From Brevibacillus laterosporus (lineage in GTDB: Bacteria > Bacillota > Bacilli > Brevibacillales > Brevibacillaceae), in the NCBI RefSeq assembly GCF_030489605.1, contig NZ_JAUKFY010000018.1:34600-98599 (forward strand): 64,000 nucleotides of DNA, read 5' to 3'. The number at the start of each line of letters is the position of its first letter. Position 1 is the first letter of the stretch. A program made the position numbers and the translations under genes. The notes under the pieces were generated by a model. The model was not told the DNA's origin, ran no database searches, and saw only the letters and a program-made list of their open reading frames with translations. Shown here in pieces: positions 35,243-42,069 of the stretch.

Positions 35243-35800
35243 ATGGAGTGTCAAACAAAGAATAATCCATTGCATGCTGCAAATAGTCAAAAATGTGATT
35301 GTGATATTCAGGCACTAGAAAAAATCTTGCTGGACATTTCTACAATAACAAATGAAACACAGCGTTTAGCCAAGCAGACCATGTTGAATAGTGAACGAAT
35401 AAATGATTACGACAACGAATCTTCTTTGGCTATGAGAGAGTCTGTGAAGCAATTGAAGGACAAATCTGCTGTCATCTGGCATGAATGCAAGGAAGCAGTT
35501 AATCAGATTCACCTAAACATACAAACATACAGCACTCTAGTAGAACCAATGGAACCGAAGAAAAATGAAGCAAGGAACCTATTTTTACAACATGGAGTAA
35601 CGACTACAATAATATATGAAATGCTGCAACAGGCACATCGGGAAATAAAGGAAATATTTCTAGCTGTGCAGAATATAACCATCAAAACCAATTTCTTGCT
35701 ACAAATAATAGAAATAAGTCAATCGGCAGCAAAGCATACTGATAGGAAAAGAGAACTGATAGGCGCGGAAGGTTTAAGTCTAAAAGACTACATAAAATAG
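35243..35800 (+). CDS. Unrecognised 185-aa helical protein with faint chemoreceptor-hairpin resemblance
   Basis: A soluble, almost wholly helical protein with heptad-like spacing and no signal or membrane segment. Two Cys cluster near the start (KCDCD, residues ~17-21). The segment ITIKTNFLLQIIEISQSA near residues 146-163 faintly resembles the hairpin tip of methyl-accepting chemotaxis proteins (IA-QTNLLALNAAIEAA); I treat this as suggestive only. The ATG at 35243 is rather far (14 bases) from AAGGGAG. It stands alone between the rbs terminator and the DoxX gene. Function unknown. Confidence 0.7.
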   Translation: MECQTKNNPLHAANSQKCDCDIQALEKILLDISTITNETQRLAKQTMLNSERINDYDNESSLAMRESVKQLKDKSAVIWHECKEAVNQIHLNIQTYSTLVEPMEPKKNEARNLFLQHGVTTTIIYEMLQQAHREIKEIFLAVQNITIKTNFLLQIIEISQSAAKHTDRKRELIGAEGLSLKDYIK

Positions 35801-36043
35801 CGGTTATCGGTAATGACAAACAAGAATTACAGCCCTATCTTGCAATGTTCATTTGTTGCTCAAGGAACTATGACAATCAGCCGACATATCCAAAAAGGTC
35901 CAGTGTAAATAAGGAAGTATGGGTATGATAAAGGCAGAAAGGAATGTTATAACATAGCAAGGATGTAATTGGTTTACGCAGTGTGGGAGAGAAATATAGG
36001 AGAAACCAAAACGCTTTTTACAGAGAAAAAAGGAGTGGTGTGT

Positions 36044-36538
36044 ATGGTAGCTTGGCTACGACAATCTCGAAGTGCTTCAGTCGTTTTATTATTGATTCGT
36101 CTTTATTTGGGGTATACTTGGATTACCGCTGGTTGGGGCAAGTTAAGCGGTGAAGGCTTTGCGACAGAGGGCTTCTTAAAAGGAGCAATTGAAAAAGCGG
36201 CTGGTGATCATCCATCTGTTCAAGGCTGGTGGGCTGCTTTCCTGGAAAATTTCGCATTGCCGGGCGCTTCCTTTTTCAATTTCTTAATTCCTTGGGGAGA
36301 ATTCCTGGTAGGACTTGCGTTAATACTAGGGCTGTTCACCACATTTGCTGGATTAATGGGCATTTCTATGAATTACGCATTCTTATTTAGTGGTACAGTC
36401 AGTATTAATCCATATTTCATTTTATTAACTACGTTTATTTTAGTTGCTGGTCGTAATGCAGGATACTTTGGTTTAGATCGACTAGCACTTCCATATTGGG
36501 ATAAAAAACGAGGCAGGGAGCAAATGAGGCTTCGTTAA
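36044..36538 (+). CDS. DoxX family membrane protein
   Basis: 164 residues with four hydrophobic segments. LLIRLYLGYTWITAGWGKLSG near residues 15-35 and FNFLIPWGEFLVGLALILGL near 83-102 are typical of the DoxX family, which includes the membrane subunit of thiosulfate:quinone oxidoreductase and many proteins of unknown role. The ATG at 36044 follows AAAAGGAG. It appears monocistronic; no clear terminator was seen before the next promoter. Confidence 0.85.
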   Translation: MVAWLRQSRSASVVLLLIRLYLGYTWITAGWGKLSGEGFATEGFLKGAIEKAAGDHPSVQGWWAAFLENFALPGASFFNFLIPWGEFLVGLALILGLFTTFAGLMGISMNYAFLFSGTVSINPYFILLTTFILVAGRNAGYFGLDRLALPYWDKKRGREQMRLR

Positions 36539-36583
36539 AGCATATAGTGAGCTAGAATGTCCTATAAAGATGATAAGTTATGA

Positions 36584-36611
36584 TTGACTTTTATCAACTT
36601 TATAGTAAAAT
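36584..36611 (+). promoter_or_regulatory. Sigma-A promoter of the amino-sugar PTS operon
   Basis: TTGACT (36584-36589) and TAAAAT (36606-36611) are separated by 16 bases. Transcription would begin near 36618 and run first into the RAT/terminator leader. Confidence 0.7.
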
Positions 36612-36638
36612 GAATTTAAAGCGAATAATGCGTTTACA

Positions 36639-36669
36639 GGCGTGTTACTGTTACAGACAGGCATGAGCC
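36639..36669 (+). promoter_or_regulatory. RAT antiterminator site 1 (GlcT type)
   Basis: This stretch begins GGCGTGTTACTG and ends CAGGCATGAGCC, the layout of ribonucleic antiterminator targets recognised by GlcT-class proteins. Its last bases are shared with the left arm of the terminator at 36665-36730, so binding of the antiterminator would prevent terminator folding. Confidence 0.8.
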
Positions 36670-36730
36670 ACACAAAGGATTTTTCTTTCTTGTTTTTTCA
36701 TGGAGAAAATCTGATGTTGGCTCTTTTTTG
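36665..36730 (+). terminator. Attenuator terminator 1, before glcT-like gene
   Basis: GAGCCA (36665-36670) pairs with TGGCTC (36718-36723), extended by ACA/TGT past one bulge, and is followed by six T residues. The left arm overlaps RAT site 1. Confidence 0.78.
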
Positions 36731-36803
36731 ACTTTATGACTGTTCCAGGATACGCAGGGATTCTCAATGCAAGTTCGTAATTCTGATCTATGGTGGTGTC
36801 TGC

Positions 36804-37670
36804 GTGTACAAAAGCCAAGATTATAACATAAGTCGAATTTTAAGTAATAACGTCGTCTTGGTAAGCGATCCAACTGTGAATACAGAAGTGGTCTTGCTTG
36901 GCAAAGGTCTTGGATTTGGGCAAAAAGCAGGCAACCCGATTGCAAAGAATGATGAACGTATTGAGAAGCGCTTTCGAATGGAAAATGAGCTTCACTTAAA
37001 TCAATTCCAATCTCTTCTGACCCAAATTGATCAGTCGGTGATTGAAATTGCAGAAGAAATCATTTCATGGGTTTGTGATGAAATGACGCCTGAGATCAAT
37101 GAATTAATTCATGTTGCTTTACCTGACCATATCCAGTTTGCTGTGCATCGCTTGTCAAGCGGCATGGAAATTGTAAACCCTTTCCTATTCGAGATTCAGG
37201 CGCTGTATCCGCAGGAATTCATTCTTGCTGAACGAGCGGCGGCCTTAATCGAAGACACCTTCACGATTACGGTTCCAGAAAGTGAAATCGGATTCTTGGC
37301 TCTGCATATTCACTCCGCTGTTAGCTACATTCCAGTAGCGCAGACAGTGAAGCATACGAACCTCATCCTTGAGATGATTCAGATGGTGGAAGAGTGTTTA
37401 ACATTGAAGGTAACAAAGGAAAGCTTGCACTATACTCGAATGATTACGCATTTCCGCTTCGTTCTAGAACGATTGATGGAAGGCAAAACAATAGAGAATC
37501 CTTTATTGGATCGCGTGAAAACAATGCTTCCTGAGGCATATGAGCTTGCCTTGCAGTTAGGAGAGCTTATTTCACGAAAGTTAGATGTTAAAGTCCCTGA
37601 GGATGAAGTGGGATACATGGCTATGCATTTGTTCCGCTTGTTTCAACTCGTAAAGGACAAAAAAGAATAA
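36804..37670 (+). CDS. glcT: GlcT-type PTS transcriptional antiterminator
   Basis: 288 residues of the BglG/SacY family. Residues ~1-60 are the RNA-binding CAT domain (ISRILSNNVVLVS, then VVLLGKGLGFGQKAG). Two PRD domains follow; conserved phosphorylatable His residues are visible in HVALPDHI and LALHIHSA (PRD1) and in ITHFRF and MAMHLFRL (PRD2). PTS phosphorylation of these controls RNA binding. The start is GTG 36804 behind GGTGGTG. It is preceded by one RAT site and followed by another before crr, so it probably controls both itself and the transporter genes. Confidence 0.88.
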   Translation: MYKSQDYNISRILSNNVVLVSDPTVNTEVVLLGKGLGFGQKAGNPIAKNDERIEKRFRMENELHLNQFQSLLTQIDQSVIEIAEEIISWVCDEMTPEINELIHVALPDHIQFAVHRLSSGMEIVNPFLFEIQALYPQEFILAERAAALIEDTFTITVPESEIGFLALHIHSAVSYIPVAQTVKHTNLILEMIQMVEECLTLKVTKESLHYTRMITHFRFVLERLMEGKTIENPLLDRVKTMLPEAYELALQLGELISRKLDVKVPEDEVGYMAMHLFRLFQLVKDKKE

Positions 37671-37681
37671 TTGTCTTTTCA

Positions 37682-37712
37682 CAGCGTGTTACTGGTTCGA
37701 CTAGGCATGAGC
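37682..37712 (+). promoter_or_regulatory. RAT antiterminator site 2 (GlcT type)
   Basis: A second RAT begins CAGCGTGTTACTGG and ends TAGGCATGAGC, starting 12 bases after the glcT-like stop. It closely resembles site 1, and its 3' bases form the left arm of the next terminator. Confidence 0.8.
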
Positions 37713-37786
37713 AGTGGAGGATGGAGTATCCTAAATGATATCAATTTGTTTAGGCATACCCATTTTTCTATGCTCATGCCTTTTCT
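37703..37786 (+). terminator. Attenuator terminator 2, before crr-like gene
   Basis: AGGCATGAGCA (37703-37713) pairs perfectly with TGCTCATGCCT (37771-37781), followed by a short T-rich tract. The left arm is the end of RAT site 2. Confidence 0.82.
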
Positions 37787-37823
37787 ATTTGATAAAGTCA
37801 ATGAACACCTAAGGAGGCCCTAT

Positions 37824-38324
37824 ATGTTTAGCAAATTATTTTCTCGTAAAAAAGAAGTTCAGCCAACTCAACTGCTAGCTCCCCTTACTGGTAAGGCAGT
37901 TCATTTAGAAGAAGTACCAGATCCTGTTTTTTCTCAAAAAATTGCTGGTGATGGCTTAGCTATCGACCCAACAGAAGGTGTTCTGGTAGCACCTGTTGAT
38001 GCGAAAGTCGTTCATTTGTTTAACACAGGGCATGCAATCGGATTGCAGACAGCTAATGGTGCTGAAATCTTGATGCATATCGGTATTGATACTGTTAACT
38101 TAAACGGCGAAGGTTTCTCCGCGAAAGTAACGACTGGTCAAGATGTAAAAGCGGGTCAGACCCTGATTGAATTTGATTTAGATATCATTAAAAACGCAGG
38201 CTATCCTGTAATCACACCAATTATTATTACAAACAGCGATGCTGTAGAAAGCATGAAACAATTTGTAGGTGCTTCTGTGACTCGTGGTCAGGAAAAAGTT
38301 CTTGAAGTAACGCTTAAAGCTTAA
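37824..38324 (+). CDS. crr: PTS EIIA component, glucose family
   Basis: 166 residues forming a stand-alone EIIA-Glc domain. The phosphorylated His is in EILMHIGIDTV, and the second active-site His is in NTGHAIGL. It accepts phosphate from HPr and passes it to an EIIB domain, here presumably that of the NagE-like EIICB encoded two genes downstream. The ATG at 37824 is preceded by AAGGAGG; the upstream in-frame stretch is the attenuator leader and not coding. Confidence 0.92.
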   Translation: MFSKLFSRKKEVQPTQLLAPLTGKAVHLEEVPDPVFSQKIAGDGLAIDPTEGVLVAPVDAKVVHLFNTGHAIGLQTANGAEILMHIGIDTVNLNGEGFSAKVTTGQDVKAGQTLIEFDLDIIKNAGYPVITPIIITNSDAVESMKQFVGASVTRGQEKVLEVTLKA

Positions 38325-38340
38325 TCCTTTCAAACAACTA

Positions 38341-38379
38341 TACATCATGTAGATAGAAATGATTACATCTTGTAGATAG
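38341..38379. promoter_or_regulatory. Near-identical 16-base direct repeats before nagB
   Basis: TACATCATGTAGATAG (38341-38356) and TACATCTTGTAGATAG (38364-38379) differ at one base and start 23 bases apart. Each contains a TACAT-TGTA inverted core. They sit in the short crr-nagB gap just before the ribosome binding site. They may be an operator or an RNA element; no known consensus is matched. Confidence 0.45.
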
Positions 38380-38392
38380 TGAGGGATAAGTA

Positions 38393-39157
38393 ATGAGGGT
38401 AATTGTATCAGAGAACTATCAAGAGCTAAGCAAAAAAGCCGCTGAAATCATGGCAGAACAACTGAAAAAAAAGCCTGCGTCTGTGCTTGGCTTGGCTACA
38501 GGAAGCACGCCAATAGGGATGTATAAAGAATTAATCAGCATGCATCAGGCAGGAAACGTTGATTTTAGTCAAATCACAACGTTTAACCTAGATGAATATG
38601 TGGGGCTGACTGCTGACCACGATCAAAGCTACAGCTATTTCATGTGGGATAACTTGTTCTCTCATGTAAATATTAAAAAAGAACAAACGAATATTCCATC
38701 AGGTATATTTGCGGATGCGAAGGCAGAGTGCTCTCGGTACGAGAAGGCAATGGAAGAGGCAGGCGGCATTGATATTCAAATATTGGGTATTGGTCATAAT
38801 GGACACATTGGCTTTAATGAACCAGCTCAAGCGTTCACATTATCTACTCATGTAGTAGAACTGGCGTCTGAGACCATTGAAGCAAATGCTCGCTTCTTCT
38901 CTGATGTATCCGAGGTGCCTAAGCAGGCTGTGACGATGGGGATTGGTGGGATTATGAAGGCTCGCCACGTCCTGTTACTTGTAAATGACAAGAGTAAGGC
39001 GGAAGCTGTCCGTCATTTATTCACAGGCATAGTTGATCCACAGGTGCCTGTATCCATTTTACAGCTGCATCCTAATTTGACCGTATTGGTAGATCGTGCA
39101 ACGGCTGAGCTGTTGCCTTTGCAAGACGAATCCAGAGAGGCTGTTCTTCAAGGCTAA
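38393..39157 (+). CDS. nagB: Glucosamine-6-phosphate deaminase
   Basis: 254 residues. It converts glucosamine 6-phosphate to fructose 6-phosphate and ammonia. Motifs: GLATGSTPIGMYKEL (phosphate binding, near residues 33-47), TFNLDEYVG (catalytic Asp, near 65-73) and GIGHNGHIGFNEPA (near 138-151). The ATG at 38393 follows GAGGG. It lies between the EIIA and EIICB genes, linking the transporter to amino-sugar catabolism. Confidence 0.95.
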   Translation: MRVIVSENYQELSKKAAEIMAEQLKKKPASVLGLATGSTPIGMYKELISMHQAGNVDFSQITTFNLDEYVGLTADHDQSYSYFMWDNLFSHVNIKKEQTNIPSGIFADAKAECSRYEKAMEEAGGIDIQILGIGHNGHIGFNEPAQAFTLSTHVVELASETIEANARFFSDVSEVPKQAVTMGIGGIMKARHVLLLVNDKSKAEAVRHLFTGIVDPQVPVSILQLHPNLTVLVDRATAELLPLQDESREAVLQG

Positions 39158-39179
39158 CGCATACAACAAGCGATATGAT

Positions 39180-39210
39180 GTGAAACCTTATGAACGCCAT
39201 GAGGTTTCAC
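39180..39210. other. Intercistronic hairpin nagB-nagE
   Basis: GTGAAACCT pairs perfectly with AGGTTTCAC over a 13-base loop. It lacks a T run, so it is probably not a terminator. It lies ~25 bases before the nagE ribosome binding site and could act in mRNA stability or processing. Confidence 0.6.
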
Positions 39211-39243
39211 TACTCATATATAACTTCAAAAGGAGGAAATGAT

Positions 39244-40689
39244 ATGTTGGCTTTTCTTCAAAAGATTGGTAAAGCTTTGATGCTTCCGGTCGCAACCTTG
39301 CCAGCTGCATCTTTATTGCTACGTTTTGGGGCAATCGACTATGTTAAAGATTTTAACATGGGCACCACTGGCGAATTTTTAAATCATTACATCGCTCCAT
39401 TCCTGAAAGCAGGCGGTTCTGCTATTTTTGATAACTTACCTTTAATATTTGCTGTCGGGGTAGCCATTGGTTTGGCAGGAGACGCAGTTGCAGCTTTAGC
39501 AGCAGTAATTGCACAATTGGTTTTACTTAATGTATTGAAAGCGGTTCCACCTGCATTTGCTTTTATCGACGATGCAATGAAATTGGACATGGGCGTGTTA
39601 GGCGGTATTATGTCCGGTGGTTTGGCGGCTTTCTTCTACAACAAGTACCACAATATCAAGCTCCCAGATTGGTTAGGCTTCTTTAGTGGTAAACGATTTG
39701 TTCCGATCATTACATCTTCTACCATGGTAGTGTTAGGTTTGCTACTTGGTCTTGTATGGGGTCCTGTCCAAGAGGCGCTTAATTCATTTGGTAATACGGT
39801 TGTAAGTATGGGGGCTGTAGGTAGCGGTATCTTTGGTATCGCGAACCGTGTACTTATTCCATTTGGTTTGCACCATGTTATTAACACGATCGCTTGGTTT
39901 GAAATTGGAACGTTTACAAATGCGGCTGGTGAAATCGTAAAAGGTGACTTGAATCGCTTCTTTGCGGGAGATCCATCTGCCGGACTATTTATGACAGGCT
40001 TCTTCCCAATCATGATGTTCGCTATGCCAGCAATTGCACTAGCAATCGTTCACACGGCGAAACCGGAAAACCGAAAAACGGTGGCTTCTATCTTCCTAAG
40101 TACAGCAATCGCGGCGTTCTTGACAGGTATCACTGAGCCGTTAGAATTTGCATTCATGTTTGCTGCTCCGTTACTATATGGTATCCACGCTGTTTTAACA
40201 GGTGCGATTGCCTTTATAATTATTGAATTAGGTGTACGTCTAGGCTTTGGATTCTCGGCTGGTTTTATCGACTACCTGGTTAACTTTAAATGGTCCCAAA
40301 AACCGCTTCTGCTTTGGCCGATTGGTCTTGCTACCTTCGTCCTTTACTACTTCTTGTTCCGTATCATGATTAAGAAGCTGAACCTGAAAACGCCTGGTCG
40401 CGAAGATGATTTCGCAGCAACGGCCGAAGGGGATACGGCTAAAACCAATGATGCTATGAGAGATAAAGCAGAAAAAGTATTATCAAATATCGGTGGAAAA
40501 GAAAATATCAAGAACATTGATGCATGTATTACTCGTCTGCGTTTAGTAGTAAACGATGACCAAAAGGTAAATGATGCAGCCTTGAAGCAGCTGGGTGCAG
40601 CAGGTGTTATGCGCTTAGGTCAAGGTAGTGTACAAATTGTTTTTGGTACACAATCCGAGATTTTAAAAGATGAGATTAAAAAACTATAA
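39244..40689 (+). CDS. nagE: PTS EIICB, N-acetylglucosamine type
   Basis: 481 residues: an EIIC membrane domain (about 1-380; GITEPLEFAFMFAAPLLYG is the sugar-binding signature near residues 297-315) and a C-terminal EIIB domain (about 405-481) whose phosphocysteine is in NIDACITRLRL. Segments GLHHVINTIAWFEIGTF and KGDLNRFFAGDPSAG are typical of NagE/NagP rather than PtsG. There is no fused EIIA, consistent with the separate crr-like gene. The ATG at 39244 follows AAAGGAGG. Confidence 0.9.
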   Translation: MLAFLQKIGKALMLPVATLPAASLLLRFGAIDYVKDFNMGTTGEFLNHYIAPFLKAGGSAIFDNLPLIFAVGVAIGLAGDAVAALAAVIAQLVLLNVLKAVPPAFAFIDDAMKLDMGVLGGIMSGGLAAFFYNKYHNIKLPDWLGFFSGKRFVPIITSSTMVVLGLLLGLVWGPVQEALNSFGNTVVSMGAVGSGIFGIANRVLIPFGLHHVINTIAWFEIGTFTNAAGEIVKGDLNRFFAGDPSAGLFMTGFFPIMMFAMPAIALAIVHTAKPENRKTVASIFLSTAIAAFLTGITEPLEFAFMFAAPLLYGIHAVLTGAIAFIIIELGVRLGFGFSAGFIDYLVNFKWSQKPLLLWPIGLATFVLYYFLFRIMIKKLNLKTPGREDDFAATAEGDTAKTNDAMRDKAEKVLSNIGGKENIKNIDACITRLRLVVNDDQKVNDAALKQLGAAGVMRLGQGSVQIVFGTQSEILKDEIKKL

Positions 40690-40712
40690 CCACCCATCAT
40701 AAAAATAACACT

Positions 40713-40757
40713 GCAAAGAGGGCATGATCCGATAAGGGTCCTGCCTTCTCTTTTTGC
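40713..40757 (+). terminator. Terminator of the amino-sugar PTS operon
   Basis: GCAAAGAGGGCA pairs with TGCCTTCTCTTTTTGC-type sequence, with GATCC/GGTC in the upper stem, and the right arm includes a T run. Confidence 0.8.
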
Positions 40758-40919
40758 ATTTTTATACACTGGTTCATTTATGATTGGAACGAAGCCATCT
40801 CTTGAATCATGATAAAAGGTAAGTAGGTTGAACCCTTGCTTTTTTGATGCATAGTAGTCAATTACCATGCTAAAGTAGAAGGAATAACCAATAAGCGTAC
40901 CAAAGGGAGTGAAGGTAGC

Positions 40920-41606
40920 ATGATGCTTGAAGTAATTGCAACTACGTTAGATGATGCGAAGCGAGCAGAAGCTGGCGGAGCGGATCGATTGGAATTGATC
41001 ACAGGTATTTTGGAAGGAGGACTTACTCCTAGCTATGGTCTCATAAAAAATGTAGTCCATCAGGTGAAAATTCCCGTACATGTAATGGTGCGTCCTCATA
41101 GTCAATCCTTCGTTTATACGACAGACGATATAGATGTGATGCTGAAAGATATACAAGCCATCAGGGAACTTGGTGCAGCAGGTGTGGTTCTGGGAGCTTT
41201 AACGCCAGATCATCATATTGATTTTCGAGCATTAGAGACTTTATTAACAGAAACAGGACACATGCATGTTACGTTCCATCGGGCATTTGACGAGGTAGAG
41301 AATCAAACAGAAGCGCTTGAACAATTACTCCACTATAAACAGATTGACCGCATTCTAACATCTGGAGGCAAGTCAAGTGCCCTGCAAGCTGTAGAACAGA
41401 TGAAAGCGTTGGTAGAGCGAACTGCTTCCACGCACATAACCCTACTAGCGGGCGCCGGCTTAACCATTGAGACTGTGTCTGATTTTGTAAAAGAAACAGG
41501 TGTCAGGGAGGTTCATTTTGGCACGGGAGTAAGACAGGGTGGACAAGCGTTGAAAGCAGTCGATACCCAATTGGTAACGCTAGTTAAGAATAAACTAAAC
41601 GGATAG
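40920..41606 (+). CDS. cutC: CutC family protein
   Basis: 228 residues forming a TIM barrel of the CutC family. EVIATTLDDAKRAEAGGADRLELI at the N terminus, VMVRPH near residue 58 and ILTSGGKSSA near 145 are diagnostic. CutC was linked to copper homeostasis in E. coli, but the enzymatic role is unclear. ATG codons at 40920 and 40923 are both possible. It is followed after 29 bases by the LpdD-like gene. Confidence 0.9.
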   Translation: MMLEVIATTLDDAKRAEAGGADRLELITGILEGGLTPSYGLIKNVVHQVKIPVHVMVRPHSQSFVYTTDDIDVMLKDIQAIRELGAAGVVLGALTPDHHIDFRALETLLTETGHMHVTFHRAFDEVENQTEALEQLLHYKQIDRILTSGGKSSALQAVEQMKALVERTASTHITLLAGAGLTIETVSDFVKETGVREVHFGTGVRQGGQALKAVDTQLVTLVKNKLNG

Positions 41607-41635
41607 AAGCTATAAAGACAGAGGAGGGATTAAAT

Positions 41636-41968
41636 ATGAAGAAACGGCCGTTTAACATAGAAGTACGCCGACAGATGATGGGGGATGATATCGTCTATCT
41701 GATAGGCGGAGGAGTGGTACATATTGGTGCAGTTGCGACCGCTTATTGGCAGGATGAGCAGGTAAAAGCGGAGCTTATCACATTACCTGGTCATAAGGAA
41801 GATCAACTGGCGATCGAATGTGCGAGCCTAGCTTGTGAACACAAAAAATGCACAGTTACCGCTATTGTAGGCATTCATATAGAGCAAGCCAGCAAAGAAG
41901 AAATCATGCTGGCAGTAAAGACAACTCGTGAAGCGATGCATGAAGAGCTTTTTGGAGAAGCAAAATAA
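41636..41968 (+). CDS. Small protein resembling LpdD-like prenyl-flavin chaperone domain
   Basis: 110 residues, soluble. VYLIGGGVVHIGAVATAYW near residues 20-38 and the C-terminal CTVTAIVGIHIEQASKEEI resemble the LpdD-like domain found beside UbiD-type decarboxylases in lactobacilli; this is recognition from memory and moderately secure. No ubiD or ubiX gene is near. The ATG at 41636 follows GAGGAGGG. It is probably co-transcribed with cutC. Confidence 0.6.
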   Translation: MKKRPFNIEVRRQMMGDDIVYLIGGGVVHIGAVATAYWQDEQVKAELITLPGHKEDQLAIECASLACEHKKCTVTAIVGIHIEQASKEEIMLAVKTTREAMHEELFGEAK

Positions 41969-42000
41969 ATAGGTAGCAGTTCCCCTTTTTCAACTGTCAT

Positions 42001-42027
42001 AGAACTGAAAAAAGTTAGTTCTTTTTT
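42001..42027 (+). terminator. Short terminator after LpdD-like gene
   Basis: AGAACT pairs with AGTTCT over a ten-base loop and is followed by six T residues. A TATAAT (42033-42038) lies directly after it, so terminator and next promoter are tightly packed. Confidence 0.65.
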
Positions 42028-42069
42028 CACGTTATAATAGACTGATGCGAAAGGGGGATTTTGTTTTAC

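Noticed and set aside
37671..37823. 51-codon extension of the crr-like gene
   Set aside because: The stretch is the RAT/terminator leader, and AAGGAGG immediately precedes the ATG at 37824.
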